Positions 9,066 to 18,495 of a DNA stretch of 64,000 bases are shown in pieces. Positions within the stretch are counted from its first letter, which is position 1. Each line of letters begins with the position of its first letter. Origin of the DNA: Fibrobacterota bacterium (GTDB lineage: Bacteria; Fibrobacterota; Chitinivibrionia; Chitinivibrionales; FEN-1185); the NCBI GenBank assembly GCA_003165595.1, contig PLWQ01000013.1:124001-188000 (forward strand). Direction: 5' to 3'. The position numbers were made by a program, and so were the translations under genes. Below the pieces are notes generated by a model. The model saw only the letters and a program-made list of their open reading frames with translations, was not told where the DNA came from and ran no database searches.

Positions 9066-9731
9066 ATGACGGAAGCTGTGTGCAGGAGACCTCAGGCGCG
9101 ATTGCTTCTCGTGGCAATTGCGGCATGCCTGGCGGTGGGTGGATGTTTCGATCCGTTCTATCCGCCAACCGGTGAACCCCAGACCGTCGGCATTGCACGA
9201 AGTTCGCCTGCAGGCACGGTGCAGCAGTTGTTTGAATCCTACGAAACCCGCCAGATAAATCTCTTTATGGACTTGTTTTCACCGACAAAGGATTTCAGGT
9301 TCTACGTGTCGCCGAGTTTCCAGGCCGATTACGCCAAGGAGCGGGGGAATGCAAGCCTGGAGACGATCGATTCGATGTTTAGTTATGTGAGGGAGGTCAA
9401 GGGCATCTCGCAGATGTACTTCTGGACCTACGATGACGAGATCGAAATACACGACAACCTGTTTACGCAGGCGGTCGAAATAGGGTTCACCGTCGACCCG
9501 CAGACGATCGACACCAGCAGTATCCGCTACTTTCAAGCGACAGACGGCTCGCAGTATGCGGAGGTAATAGTACGGGGAGGCGAGCTGCAGATACGTGTGA
9601 GCACGGGCGACCTCACGGTAATCGATTATTATGTTGACATTGGTGAACAGGCCTTTTACCTCGAAAAGGATCCCCGGAACCCCGCCCTCTGGGTCATTGC
9701 GAAATGGTTCGATCTTGGGACCGCTCAATAG
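9066..9731 (+). CDS. Hypothetical lipoprotein
   Basis: 221 residues from ATG 9066. The frame is open upstream to 8979, overlapping the previous gene, but only the later start gives a lipobox (LAVGGC, Cys27). The mature part contains 'AGTVQQLFESYETRQINLFM' and later strand-rich segments, resembling SnoaL/NTF2-like folds only in outline. It starts 11 bases after the preceding lipoprotein and is last in the rsmA-barrel-lipoprotein run. The function is unknown. Confidence 0.7.
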   Translation: MTEAVCRRPQARLLLVAIAACLAVGGCFDPFYPPTGEPQTVGIARSSPAGTVQQLFESYETRQINLFMDLFSPTKDFRFYVSPSFQADYAKERGNASLETIDSMFSYVREVKGISQMYFWTYDDEIEIHDNLFTQAVEIGFTVDPQTIDTSSIRYFQATDGSQYAEVIVRGGELQIRVSTGDLTVIDYYVDIGEQAFYLEKDPRNPALWVIAKWFDLGTAQ

Positions 9732-9815
9732 CCGCGGTCATTTTGTGCTGCACGTATAAACGCGAGAGAGAAGCCTGCGGCGTTTTCTTGAAAAGAGACC
9801 CATGGCCGCGGTTCT

Positions 9816-11396
9816 TTACCTGTCGTCCGGACCGTCGCGGCCCTGCTTGAACTGGCCGAGGAATGAAATTGCCGCGCCCAGGACTTTTTTTGCTTTTCCG
9901 GGCGCAACCCTTTCCGCGCTTCTCAGCAGAACAAAGTCTTCCTTCTCGAAGGTTCCAAGCACCAGCGAGCACGTCAGATAGACCACCACGCCCGCAGCCA
10001 GCGACATCACAAATCCTGGAATTTCGTGGTTGTGAAGGATGATTATTTCCATTACCGTCCCCATAATGATGGTGGAGAAAAGGATCTTGAACAAGGACAG
10101 GAAGGGATACTCGATCTTCATCGTGCGGCATGTGTAAATAAGGCCGCCCACCGACGCGAATAACGTAGTGACCGAGTAGGCCACTGCGGCGCCGACCGCC
10201 CCGTGGGCTTTTATGAGGAGAAGGTCGAGCGCTATGTTGAGGCCTGCGAGCACCACGCCGTATTTGTAAATGAACGACTGTTTTTCGTACCCGTACAGGA
10301 TGGCCGAGGCCGGGTTCGACGTGCTGGTAAAGATGGATGAAAGGAAGATTATCTGCAGCACGCGTTGCGCTCCAATGAAATCGTGCCCGTACAAATAATG
10401 GATAATCTGGTAGGAGAGGATGAACCCCGCCGCGCCCATGGGAAAGGCCGCGAAGGCGAGATACCGCGTCGCCAGGAAGAACAGGCGTTTCATTTTGTGC
10501 CGGTCACCCGATCCGAAATATTGCGACATTGCGGGGAAAAGGATTCTCCAGAACATGAAGGGAAGAATCGACACCAGTTTCTGGGCGATGTTGTACCCAA
10601 GGTTGTAGAATCCGATTTGCTCCGAATGGCAGAGCCGTCCCAGGAAGAAATTCTCGCTCTTGTCCCACACGATTTTGTCGCACGCGAGGATGGCGATAAC
10701 GCTGGAATTGTACTTGAGTATCCGTTTCCTGATGTCAGGATCGAGCTTGCGGCGCAGGTTTCGAAAGGTGAGCACCCGTTCCTTGATGAGCACGACGGCG
10801 TAGAAAGCCACGTTGATAAAAGAGAATATCAACATCACCACGAGCAGCCCTACAATTCCTTGGCCTTTCCACAGGACAATCACTTTTGAAAAGAAGGAAA
10901 GGGGCGTAAGAATAAGGTTTGCATAAGTGAAGTATTCGAATTTCTGGAGACCGTCTATTGCCGACGAGAAAATTGCCGTGATCATGCCGGGCAGGATTCC
11001 AATGGAGGCGATAACAAAGAATATCGATTGCTTTGGCGTAAAGAAATAATGGGAAATCTGCGTGCTAAAGAAGAGCAGCAGTGCTGTTGTGACAAGGGAC
11101 AGCACGATTTCGATTTTGAGCACAAAGACGACAATCGGGGTCAGCGCATCGAGGTCGTCCCGGCCCTTGAACTCCGCTATGAATTTGGTAACCGCATGGG
11201 TGAGCCCCATGGCAATGAACCAGGTGCAACTGTCGGTGAGCCACAGCACAAGGTTGAAAATACCGTAGTTTGACGGACCGAGCTGCCGCGCAACCCACAC
11301 GGATATGATCCATGCGGTAACGAACATGAACCCGGTATTGAAGAGGACGAACACCGAGTTCCTGATGAGGCGGGCACCGTTCGGATTGCTATCCAT
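9816..11396 (-). CDS. Polysaccharide flippase (MOP/Wzx-like)
   Basis: 526 residues from ATG 11396, with the good ribosome binding site GGAGGGAATCCC just upstream. About 12-14 hydrophobic segments span the protein, beginning 'RNSVFVLFNTGFMFVTAWII', with the early 'QLGPSNYGIFNLVL' typical of Wzx/RfbX-family oligosaccharide flippases. It would move lipid-linked glycan units across the inner membrane. Its first 8 bases overlap the upstream GT4 gene, so it is the last gene of a three-gene operon with two glycosyltransferases. The C-terminal 40 residues are basic and cytoplasmic. A second flippase lies at 55623-57203. Confidence 0.88.
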   Translation of the reverse strand: MDSNPNGARLIRNSVFVLFNTGFMFVTAWIISVWVARQLGPSNYGIFNLVLWLTDSCTWFIAMGLTHAVTKFIAEFKGRDDLDALTPIVVFVLKIEIVLSLVTTALLLFFSTQISHYFFTPKQSIFFVIASIGILPGMITAIFSSAIDGLQKFEYFTYANLILTPLSFFSKVIVLWKGQGIVGLLVVMLIFSFINVAFYAVVLIKERVLTFRNLRRKLDPDIRKRILKYNSSVIAILACDKIVWDKSENFFLGRLCHSEQIGFYNLGYNIAQKLVSILPFMFWRILFPAMSQYFGSGDRHKMKRLFFLATRYLAFAAFPMGAAGFILSYQIIHYLYGHDFIGAQRVLQIIFLSSIFTSTSNPASAILYGYEKQSFIYKYGVVLAGLNIALDLLLIKAHGAVGAAVAYSVTTLFASVGGLIYTCRTMKIEYPFLSLFKILFSTIIMGTVMEIIILHNHEIPGFVMSLAAGVVVYLTCSLVLGTFEKEDFVLLRSAERVAPGKAKKVLGAAISFLGQFKQGRDGPDDR

Positions 11397-12606
11397 TGGG
11401 ATTCCCTCCAAGCAGATGCATGTAGCATGCCTCGATCTGCCGGGAAACAACAGGTGTGTCGCAATACCTGGTCACATATGCCCGGGCCGTACAACCTATT
11501 CTTCTGCGGATGTCTTCTTGTTTGTAGAGTCTGTAGAGCGCCTGCGTAAGGGCTTCGATATTTCCGGCGGGAAAAAGAACGCCATTCTCGCCGTCGCGAA
11601 TAATCTCCTCGAAACCTCCGCATCGTGAAGCAACGACCGCGCAGCCCGAGGCCATAGCCTCGAGGCATGAGTAGGAAAAATTTTCCCACAGAGAAGGAAG
11701 GATCGCCACCGACGAACGCCGCAGGAGGTCCTTAACGGAATCGTGATCCGTGCCGCGAATCCATTCAACCTTCCGGGAGATTTGCGATTTGCGCATGAGC
11801 CCATCGATGTAATCGCCGTACTCCCTGCCGTCTTCCCATGGCCCAAAGGGCCTTCCCACAATGCGCAACCGCGGCGGGTCGATCGATTTGCAGAGATTTG
11901 CGTACGCGGAAAGCAGAATGTGTACGCCTTTCCTGCGTTCCACACGACCAATGTATATCCACTCGTTTCCTACCGAGAGGGCGTACTCTGAAACCGGAAT
12001 GGGGTTCGGATACACCGCGATGTCGCTGATGCCCCATTGCTTCCTCACCAGAGAGGCGAGGGATAGTGTCGGCGAGGTGACCGCACGTGCAGCGCGGGCA
12101 GTGGCGCGTTCGGTGCAGGACATTAGCACCCCATCCAGAGGCCGCTGACGTATTGCGTCAAGCGCGGCGACCGTCTTCCACGGGGTATGCAGCCGAACCA
12201 CCGCCAGAGCCCTGGCATACTTGGCGACATAATATCCTTCCGCGCCGCATTCGGGAAATTCAATGATATCGAACCGTTCACCGACTTTATGCAAAGCCCT
12301 CAAGGTCGCATAAGCCTGCTTTGCCCATGCAAGGCGGATCAGCGTTTCGGGAAGAAGTGCACGGCACGCGCTTCGAACCGGATACCACAATCGGCCTTCC
12401 GGAAGCGGATATGTTCCGGCGCCTGCGCGATGAACGGTGACTGCACCGTCGACATACCTGCGCCCCTCGCCGGAATCCGATCGGCAAATGACGTGAACGT
12501 CGTGTCCGAGGCTTGCCATGCCGGCGGCGGCGTTGCGCGTATAGGTTCCAATGCCGCCGAACCCGGTTTCTGGCGGATACTCATTCGATATGTAAAGAAT
12601 TCGCAT
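11389..12606 (-). CDS. GT4-family glycosyltransferase
   Basis: 405 residues from ATG 12606, beginning 'MRILYISNEYPPETGFGGIG', the nucleotide-sugar transferase N-terminus with its GGIG loop. The C-terminal Rossmann half carries 'IYIGRVERRKGVHILL' and the EX7E-type 'PSLWENFSYSCLEAMASG' of GT-B fold family 4 enzymes. It probably transfers a hexose to a lipid-linked glycan on the cytoplasmic membrane. It overlaps the flippase start by 8 bases and is preceded by a second GT4 gene. Donor and acceptor cannot be told from sequence. Confidence 0.88.
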   Translation of the reverse strand: MRILYISNEYPPETGFGGIGTYTRNAAAGMASLGHDVHVICRSDSGEGRRYVDGAVTVHRAGAGTYPLPEGRLWYPVRSACRALLPETLIRLAWAKQAYATLRALHKVGERFDIIEFPECGAEGYYVAKYARALAVVRLHTPWKTVAALDAIRQRPLDGVLMSCTERATARAARAVTSPTLSLASLVRKQWGISDIAVYPNPIPVSEYALSVGNEWIYIGRVERRKGVHILLSAYANLCKSIDPPRLRIVGRPFGPWEDGREYGDYIDGLMRKSQISRKVEWIRGTDHDSVKDLLRRSSVAILPSLWENFSYSCLEAMASGCAVVASRCGGFEEIIRDGENGVLFPAGNIEALTQALYRLYKQEDIRRRIGCTARAYVTRYCDTPVVSRQIEACYMHLLGGNPNG

Positions 12607-12643
12607 ATGCAATAACGGGTAAACCGGCCCGATGGGGGCGCAG

Positions 12644-13873
12644 CTAATGACGCGAACGGGACAGGATTCCTTGCCGGAACGAATCGCCAACGGCCGCATA
12701 GAACTCCAAGGACTGATGCGCGATTCTTGCCGGAGAGTGCCGGTCGGAAACGTACGCGTAGGCTTTTTCCGCGCAGGCGGCGGCCCGCTGTGGCGCCGCA
12801 ACAACCGACTTGATACATTCCAGAAGGCTGTCTTGTTTATCAATGTCGAACAACAAACCTGATTCGTCGTGCCGGATCAGTTCGGTGATACCGCTGGTGC
12901 GGGCGGCGACCACGGGAAGGTGCGCGGCCATGGCTTCGAGCAGCGCGTAGGGTGCGTTCTCGAACAGAGACGGCATGAGGAAGATGTCGGAGCGTCGGTA
13001 CAGCACCGAAAGGTCTTGGTGTTTTGTGGGGCCAAGAAGCCAGGTCCTGTGGCGCTGGCTTTCGGAAAGTGAACGTTCAATGGCGCTGCGGTAGCTCCCC
13101 GCTTCTCCCATGTCCAGCTCGCCCGTGAACGTGATGTTGATGCGCGGGTCAAGCGACAGGATTCGCTGTGTATCGCGCAACAGGATTTCTCCTCCCTTTC
13201 TACGCTCAAGACGGCCCGAAAAAAGAATGTCGACGACATTCTTCTTTCCGTTTTCCCGGCGGATGGCGTCGAACGGCGTTGTGTCGACCGGATGCGCGAT
13301 GACCATGATCTTTTCTTCGTCGATGCCATAGTGGCGGGAGACTTCCTTCTTGAGAGCGATGCTGGGACTGCGGAAAGCCGTTGCACGGGCAAGCGCCTTG
13401 GCTTCAAGAGCGTACCATCGCCGCTTGCGGCCAGTAACCTTCTGCTGGTTGTACGAATCGATCAGATAGGTTGGCGTATGAAAGTGAATCACCACCGGGA
13501 AAGGCAAGGGTTGCGTGAATTCGGCCCCCAGCCCGTTATAGTCGGGAATTTCAACGCAGTCGACCGGCTCATCGGCATGCAGGCGCGCGACAAGGTTCCT
13601 TGCGGCGCAGGAATATCCCTGCTCCCAGGCGCAATCGTTCTTGAGAATGTTGTCCAGCCAGGGAAAGGGCCTGCGAGCGGGCTCGTGATCAATCGTGTGA
13701 AGGCGGACTCCCGCTTCTAGCAAATCGGGAACGGTCCCCGATTTCGCCACAACATGCACCGTGTTGCCCTGGCGCGCGAGGGCGTTGGCCATGGTGTATG
13801 TGTAGGTTGCGATACCACCGTGATCGTGCCCGGAACGCGAGGGGTACTCTGGATTGACAAAAACTATATTCAA
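12644..13873 (-). CDS. GT4-family glycosyltransferase, TTG start
   Basis: 409 residues. The start is TTG at 13873, supported by AAAGG six bases upstream and by the canonical N-terminus 'MNIVFVNPEYPSRSGHDHGG'. The C-terminal half has 'ILFSGRLERRKGGEIL' and 'PSLFENAPYALLEAMAAHLP', the GT4 donor-binding signature. It is first in the operon with the second GT4 and the flippase. A candidate promoter is at 13923-13952. It probably adds a sugar in assembly of the same repeat unit; specificity is unknown. Confidence 0.88.
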   Translation of the reverse strand: MNIVFVNPEYPSRSGHDHGGIATYTYTMANALARQGNTVHVVAKSGTVPDLLEAGVRLHTIDHEPARRPFPWLDNILKNDCAWEQGYSCAARNLVARLHADEPVDCVEIPDYNGLGAEFTQPLPFPVVIHFHTPTYLIDSYNQQKVTGRKRRWYALEAKALARATAFRSPSIALKKEVSRHYGIDEEKIMVIAHPVDTTPFDAIRRENGKKNVVDILFSGRLERRKGGEILLRDTQRILSLDPRINITFTGELDMGEAGSYRSAIERSLSESQRHRTWLLGPTKHQDLSVLYRRSDIFLMPSLFENAPYALLEAMAAHLPVVAARTSGITELIRHDESGLLFDIDKQDSLLECIKSVVAAPQRAAACAEKAYAYVSDRHSPARIAHQSLEFYAAVGDSFRQGILSRSRH

Positions 13874-13922
13874 CGAAAGCCTTTCGGCTGGGATCGTTTA
13901 TTAGGCGACAGGGTCGAATTTA

Positions 13923-13952
13923 AGTATACACCTCCAGAGCGGGGCTATTCAA
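13923..13952 (-). promoter_or_regulatory. Candidate sigma70 promoter for the GT4-GT4-flippase operon
   Basis: Minus strand TTGAAT (13947-13952), an 18-base spacer, then TATACT (13923-13928; one mismatch to TATAAT). It lies about 50 bases upstream of the TTG start at 13873. Pattern match only. Confidence 0.45.
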
Positions 13953-13985
13953 TTCAAAAGTGGTGTGCGCCCGGTGCGGTGCGCG

Positions 13986-15002
13986 TCAGGCGATGACGAT
14001 ATTCGTCTGGTAATTGCAGGATGGGCACGCTGCCGTGCCGGAGGCGGGGTTCTGGGTGATGTTCCTGTTGACGAAAATAGAGTATCCATCGCGCCGGATC
14101 AGGACGGTTCCGCACGATGGGCAACAGGTATCGTTTCCAACGTCCGAATCAACATTTCCCATGTATACAAAATCAAGCTTTTCCCGCGCAATCTCGTATG
14201 CGAGCAGCAGCGATTTGTGAGGTGTGGGAGGCGCTTGCATCCTGTACCGGGGAAAGTATCGCGAAAAATGCACGGGCGTGTCTTTTCCCAGGTTGGTCGC
14301 AACATACTCCACAAGCAGGCGTATGTCCCGTGCCGAATCATTCTTTCCCGGGATGAGGAGATTGGTTATTTCAAGGTGGCACTTCTTCTTTGCTGTTTCG
14401 CATGCCGCCAGAACCGGTGCCAGCCGGGCTTTGCATAGCGTCCGATAGAAAGCCGGATCCATCGATTTGATGTCGATGTTCATTGCGTCAACAAGCGTCA
14501 AAAGATCCGCCAGCGGCTTTGGCTCCATAAAGCCATTGGTGACCATGACATTTTTCAATCCGTGCTCCCGGACAATGGCGCCGACTTCCATAATGGTTTC
14601 AAACCATACAAAGGGCTCCGAGTAGGTATACGCCGCGCCGATGGTTCCGCTGTTTATAATGGCTTCGGCCAGGGCGGCGGCGGAGATTTCGCGTGTAGGC
14701 ACAACGGCCTGCGATATTTCGCTGTTCTGGCAGAACAGGCATTTCAACGTGCAGCCGTTGGGACCGGTCGAAAAGATGCGGGAGCCGGGAAAAAAGTGGT
14801 ACAACGGTTTCTTCTCTATCGGATCAATGGCGGTGGACACCGGCCGGCAATAGACGAGGGAACGGAGAATGCCGCCGATGTTTCGGCGCGCGAGGCAGAT
14901 TCCCGTCTTTCCATCTGTCAATAGACATCGGTGAGGGCACAGGTCGCAGCGAACCTTGGCGGTCCCGGGTGACACAATGGTAAAGTATGCGGCATCTTTC
15001 AT
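13986..15002 (-). CDS. AmmeMemoRadiSam-system radical SAM enzyme (AmrS/PflA-like)
   Basis: 338 residues from ATG 15002. It has an N-terminal Cys cluster (RCDLCPHRC, then GICLAR), the radical SAM CTLKCLFC motif (Cys84, 88, 91) and a C-terminal zinc ribbon with two CPSC pairs, the architecture of the PflA-like enzyme associated with AMMECR1 and Memo proteins. Radical SAM chemistry on an unknown substrate is expected. The usual AMMECR1 and Memo partners are not encoded next to it here. It is last in the leftward run with the Pro-rich membrane protein, nth and the MinD-like ATPase. Confidence 0.88.
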   Translation of the reverse strand: MKDAAYFTIVSPGTAKVRCDLCPHRCLLTDGKTGICLARRNIGGILRSLVYCRPVSTAIDPIEKKPLYHFFPGSRIFSTGPNGCTLKCLFCQNSEISQAVVPTREISAAALAEAIINSGTIGAAYTYSEPFVWFETIMEVGAIVREHGLKNVMVTNGFMEPKPLADLLTLVDAMNIDIKSMDPAFYRTLCKARLAPVLAACETAKKKCHLEITNLLIPGKNDSARDIRLLVEYVATNLGKDTPVHFSRYFPRYRMQAPPTPHKSLLLAYEIAREKLDFVYMGNVDSDVGNDTCCPSCGTVLIRRDGYSIFVNRNITQNPASGTAACPSCNYQTNIVIA

Positions 15003-15084
15003 GGACGGTCTCGGAAAAAAATGCCATGACGGCCGGGCGCGGTGCCGACGAATGCGCGTCTGCGCGGCGATCAAGAACGGCGCA

Positions 15085-15792
15085 CTATTCGGCCGGGGTC
15101 TCTTCGGTTTCCGTGGCCGGAGGAAGGCCTTTTGAAACCGGCTTCGCCTTTAACTTGTGTTTCTTTTCCGAAGCGGGCGCGGCTTGTTTCGCCTGCGTTT
15201 TCTCCTGCAGGGTCTTCATGTCGTCGACAAGCTTGTTTACCGTTTGTTCCATGGCGTTTACTTTAACGCTCGTGTTCTCCTGATTGGAAAGGATCTCCTG
15301 CATCTTGTTGTCGAGAGAGGGTGTTGACAAGCGAAAAATTAGGCCGGTGACAAAGGCCGTGGCTATCGACACGATAATAATAAGAATGAGCGTGGGAAAA
15401 GAGGGAAGTATGCGTACCGTGTGCCGGTGCACGGGGTGATCGTATTCCGTTTCCGCATCGAAGTCCGCGGAGGGAGTTATGTACTTTTCCGGTTCGGTTG
15501 CCGCGGGAGCCGGGGATTGCCTCTTTTGCGCAATCGGCGGGACGGCAGCGCGAGTCGAAACGTCGGGCGCCGGCGTCCGGGGTATAGCTTTGGGAAGGCT
15601 TGCGATGTCAAATTCTTCGGGCTCCGGGTCGGGCTGGCGCGTTTTCTCCGGTTTCGGTTGCGGCCTGCTTGGTGGCACGGTTTCTTTTTTGGAAACAGGC
15701 TGGGGCGGGGGAGTGTTCTTGACGAGCGATTCGAGGTCAATTTCATCGTCCGGGTCTGCGGCCGAGAATCCTTTGCTCGGGATATTTGCCAT
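15085..15792 (-). CDS. Pro-rich single-pass membrane protein with coiled coil
   Basis: 235 residues from ATG 15792, preceded by AGGAGGATGCA. Residues 1-130 are a Pro/Lys/Glu-rich, probably disordered cytoplasmic tail. One transmembrane helix (about 134-153, 'LILIIIVSIATAFVTGLIF') follows, then a coiled-coil-like stretch (160-200) and a Lys/Ala/Pro-rich end. No enzymatic domain is visible. It could be an envelope-spanning adaptor comparable in layout to TonB- or divisome-type linkers, but this is only architectural. It lies downstream of nth with a 119-base gap. Confidence 0.6.
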   Translation of the reverse strand: MANIPSKGFSAADPDDEIDLESLVKNTPPPQPVSKKETVPPSRPQPKPEKTRQPDPEPEEFDIASLPKAIPRTPAPDVSTRAAVPPIAQKRQSPAPAATEPEKYITPSADFDAETEYDHPVHRHTVRILPSFPTLILIIIVSIATAFVTGLIFRLSTPSLDNKMQEILSNQENTSVKVNAMEQTVNKLVDDMKTLQEKTQAKQAAPASEKKHKLKAKPVSKGLPPATETEETPAE

Positions 15793-15911
15793 TGCATCCT
15801 CCTCTGTTAGGAAATGTGCCGTCGAGGCCTGATTGTAACAGCGGGTGCCGTTATCTTGATCCAGTGGAACGCATAGCGGTCCCTCTCTATCAAAATAAAC
15901 AACCCGCGGTC

Positions 15912-16598
15912 CTATGAAAAGCATTTCGGAGTAAATTTGGTGCGAACAGCGATTCGGTTGCAGTGTTTGAGAATGGGGCACGTGTTGCAGTGCGGGTTTA
16001 TCGGCAGGCACTGATGCTGGCCGAAAGATACCAGGAATGAGTTGAACATGATCCAAAGTTCCCTGGGCAGAACCCCGCGGAGTTTCATCTCGGTCTCGAA
16101 GGGGCTTTTTGTGCGCAGGTATCCCAGCCGGTTGCAGATGCGGTGAACGTGAACGTCAACGCAGATGGCCGGTTTCCGAAATGCGACCGCAACCACCAGG
16201 TTGGCGGTCTTCCGGCCCACTCCGGGCAGATTGACAAGCTCTTCCACCGAATCCGGAATCCTGCCGTCGAACAGCCGCCGCATCTCGGCAGGGAGCAGTT
16301 TTAGATGTCGCGCCTTGGTTCTGTAGAATCCCACCGGGAATATCAGTCGTTCGAGTCGTGAGAGCGGGATGCGATCGAGGTCGCCAAGGTTTCGAATCAC
16401 GGCGAACAGCCGGCGGGACGCCTCGGTTGTGGTCTCGTCTTTTGTGCGAGCACTCAGGATCGTGGTGACCAGAACCTTGAAAGGATCTTTGGTTTGCATC
16501 TCGATGAGATCGACGACCGGAACGCGGTGTCTGGCGAATTCCTTGCCCAAGATGAAATACACCGCCCTTATGTCAACCTGCCTGATTTTATTTGACAT
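15912..16598 (-). CDS. nth: Endonuclease III (DNA glycosylase/AP lyase)
   Basis: 228 residues, normal for Nth. The helix-hairpin-helix LPGVGRKTA (124-132) carries the catalytic Lys130, VDVHVHR supplies the catalytic Asp148, and four cysteines in C-x6-C-x2-C-x5-C spacing (197, 204, 207, 213) bind the [4Fe-4S] cluster. It excises oxidised pyrimidines and cleaves abasic sites in base excision repair. It begins 16 bases after the MinD-like gene ends, so the two are probably cotranscribed. Confidence 0.96.
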   Translation of the reverse strand: MSNKIRQVDIRAVYFILGKEFARHRVPVVDLIEMQTKDPFKVLVTTILSARTKDETTTEASRRLFAVIRNLGDLDRIPLSRLERLIFPVGFYRTKARHLKLLPAEMRRLFDGRIPDSVEELVNLPGVGRKTANLVVAVAFRKPAICVDVHVHRICNRLGYLRTKSPFETEMKLRGVLPRELWIMFNSFLVSFGQHQCLPINPHCNTCPILKHCNRIAVRTKFTPKCFS

Positions 16599-16614
16599 GG
16601 TGCCGGAATGCGCG

Positions 16615-17550
16615 CTACTCGAGAGCTGCTTCGTGGAGGTTTTGCGATTCGATCTTCGAAACGATGGCCGACAGCCCGTTTGCGAAACCGCTGTCGGGAT
16701 ACTTTACGACGAATGGAACCCGGTTGATAACTGCATCGTCCATAGAGTGCTCGTAGGGAAGCGTACCCAGCACTTCCATGGTGAGGGCAAGATACCGCTT
16801 TATGATCCGCGCGAATTTCTCCCCAACCTGCTTCTGCTTGGGATCTTTTACCGAGTTGACGACAATAAACATTTTGCATGCGCCTTCGAGGAAAAGCTGA
16901 CGATAGGCGCCTATCTTCCCGGGCGCCTTTTCTTCCAGCTTTAGCAGAAGGTCGCTAAAGTGGAGGTTCTTTTCGGTGCTGCGCGGATCCACGGTGTTCT
17001 GGATAAAAGCGGTCATTTCCTTGTCGTGGTAGAACCTGCGGAGCAGTCCGCGCACAAGCAAGTTCTTTATAAAAGAGAATGCGTTTTCGAGCGATGTCGG
17101 AATCGGCTCCAGCAGGATAATGCCGATAGGCGCGAGCGAAAAGAAATCGGTTGCGCGCTGATGCGTGCCGGCGGCGATGTCGAAAATAATGGCGTCGGCT
17201 TTGAGCTTCTGGACCGCGCGAAACAGCCGCTGTCGTTCGCCGTAATTGGGAGAGGCGAGAGAAAGTACGTCGCTCGCGGAACTCAATAACCGTAGGTTGG
17301 GGTAGGGCGTTTCTACAAGCGCACCGGCGAGGTCGGATTGGCTGTTGCTGAGAAAATCGTTGAGAGTTTTCTCCGGATACCGGATGCCCAGAATCGTGTG
17401 AAGATTGGCAGCGCCTATGTCGGCGTCGATGACAACCACGTTCCTGCCGCGAGCAGCCATCGAAACGCCGAGGTTGGCGACAAAGGTGGTCTTCCCGATG
17501 CCGCCCTTGCCGCCACCCACCGCAACTACGATTTTATCGCCCCAGTACAT
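16615..17550 (-). CDS. MinD/ParA-family (FlhG-like) ATPase
   Basis: 311 residues. The deviant Walker A GGGKGGIGKTT (12-22) with its signature lysine, the 'VVIDADIGAANLH' switch segment and 'AIIFDIAAGTHQ' place it in the MinD/ParA superfamily, closest in feel to FlhG/MinD2 proteins of around 300 residues. Such ATPases position envelope or motility machinery or act in cell-cycle control. No partner that would name its cargo is adjacent; neighbours are a STAS-like protein upstream and nth downstream. AGGA lies 5 bases before the ATG. Confidence 0.85.
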   Translation of the reverse strand: MYWGDKIVVAVGGGKGGIGKTTFVANLGVSMAARGRNVVVIDADIGAANLHTILGIRYPEKTLNDFLSNSQSDLAGALVETPYPNLRLLSSASDVLSLASPNYGERQRLFRAVQKLKADAIIFDIAAGTHQRATDFFSLAPIGIILLEPIPTSLENAFSFIKNLLVRGLLRRFYHDKEMTAFIQNTVDPRSTEKNLHFSDLLLKLEEKAPGKIGAYRQLFLEGACKMFIVVNSVKDPKQKQVGEKFARIIKRYLALTMEVLGTLPYEHSMDDAVINRVPFVVKYPDSGFANGLSAIVSKIESQNLHEAALE

Positions 17551-17645
17551 GTAATTCCTATGAGTATGATCGCCTGTTCGTAATGAAGATTCCCGATTAG
17601 AGTATAGTCAACGATGTCACCGGCAAGAGCCCCGGTGAGCCGCGG

Positions 17646-18269
17646 CTAAAACAGCTCGTAGGTCAGATCCCAGCCGGCGTCTGAGCTTGGACATTCGGGA
17701 TTGGCGCATTTGGCCGCGATATCACCCTTGAGCCACATGCGTGCGATGTGACAGCCTGCACAGACGTATTCCCCCGAGAGCACAACCCGTGCGCCCACGT
17801 CCATACGTACCGCCTGCTTCGGCAAGGGTTCTTCCTCGCTCGAAACGGGCATCGCGAGTTGGTGCTGCGCCTTGGGCTCGGACGTTTGGGGCGCTGCTTC
17901 TATAGAGGTAAGCACCGGCGCCATGGCATTATCGGGAGGCATAGGAGCCACATCCGAGAGAATGGCCTCCAGTTCATTCGCGTCTGCAACATATTTGAGC
18001 CCCTGGTCCGGATGAGAGACTTCCAGACATTCGAGCTGGTTGACATTTCCCGGAACAATGTACAGATGTTTCTCAAGCTTGAGTAATCTTTCCTGCCAAG
18101 TCTCCAGCCATTCGAGCAGATCTACTCCGCACCCGAGTGAGGGATGCAGGTAGATGACGATAATGTCGAGAGGTTCGGAAAGCGCTTTGCGGAGCTTCTC
18201 TTCGAACGCCGTGAACTGCGGTTTGCTCTGGATTTCTTCGTCGGATACTTTTATTTGCTGGTGATTCAT
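17646..18269 (-). CDS. STAS-like domain fused to a C-terminal zinc ribbon
   Basis: 207 residues from ATG 18269. Residues about 33-105 ('LDIIVIYLHPSLGCGVDLLE' to 'VADANELEAIL') resemble an anti-sigma-factor-antagonist (STAS) fold, but the usual D-S-x-G phosphosite region reads HPSLGCG. A Pro/Ala-rich linker (106-150) leads to a zinc-ribbon-like end with Cys170, Cys173, Cys188 and Cys193. I infer a regulatory adaptor. The gene precedes the MinD-like ATPase by 95 bases. The STAS assignment is moderate; the paired cysteines are plain in the sequence. Confidence 0.55.
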   Translation of the reverse strand: MNHQQIKVSDEEIQSKPQFTAFEEKLRKALSEPLDIIVIYLHPSLGCGVDLLEWLETWQERLLKLEKHLYIVPGNVNQLECLEVSHPDQGLKYVADANELEAILSDVAPMPPDNAMAPVLTSIEAAPQTSEPKAQHQLAMPVSSEEEPLPKQAVRMDVGARVVLSGEYVCAGCHIARMWLKGDIAAKCANPECPSSDAGWDLTYELF

Positions 18270-18351
18270 TGCGATCCCGCCCGGTTCGCCCATGGTGCGG
18301 CTGCTCGCGAAAAACGCGGAACCATAAAATGCAGCCGGGTAATCAATCAAA

Positions 18352-18381
18352 ATAGTATTTGTATGTCCCGGAAAAATGCAA
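18352..18381 (-). promoter_or_regulatory. Weak candidate promoter for the STAS-like/MinD-like run
   Basis: Minus strand TTGCAT (18376-18381), 18-base spacer and TACTAT (18352-18357), about 85 bases upstream of the start at 18269. Both boxes have two mismatches. Confidence 0.25.
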
Positions 18382-18495
18382 AATGTGCCGGTATGCAAAC
18401 GTGGATAAAGCAAAAGTCAAAAGAGCTGATAATGCCGTTTCTTGCGCGAGGAGTGTTGTCGCTTGGCATCGGCGCCGCGTCCTTGGCCGCATCGC

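Noticed and set aside
13986-15002. C-terminal zinc ribbon of the AmrS-like enzyme as a novel fusion
   Set aside because: Recalled members of this family carry the same C-terminal ribbon, so it is expected.
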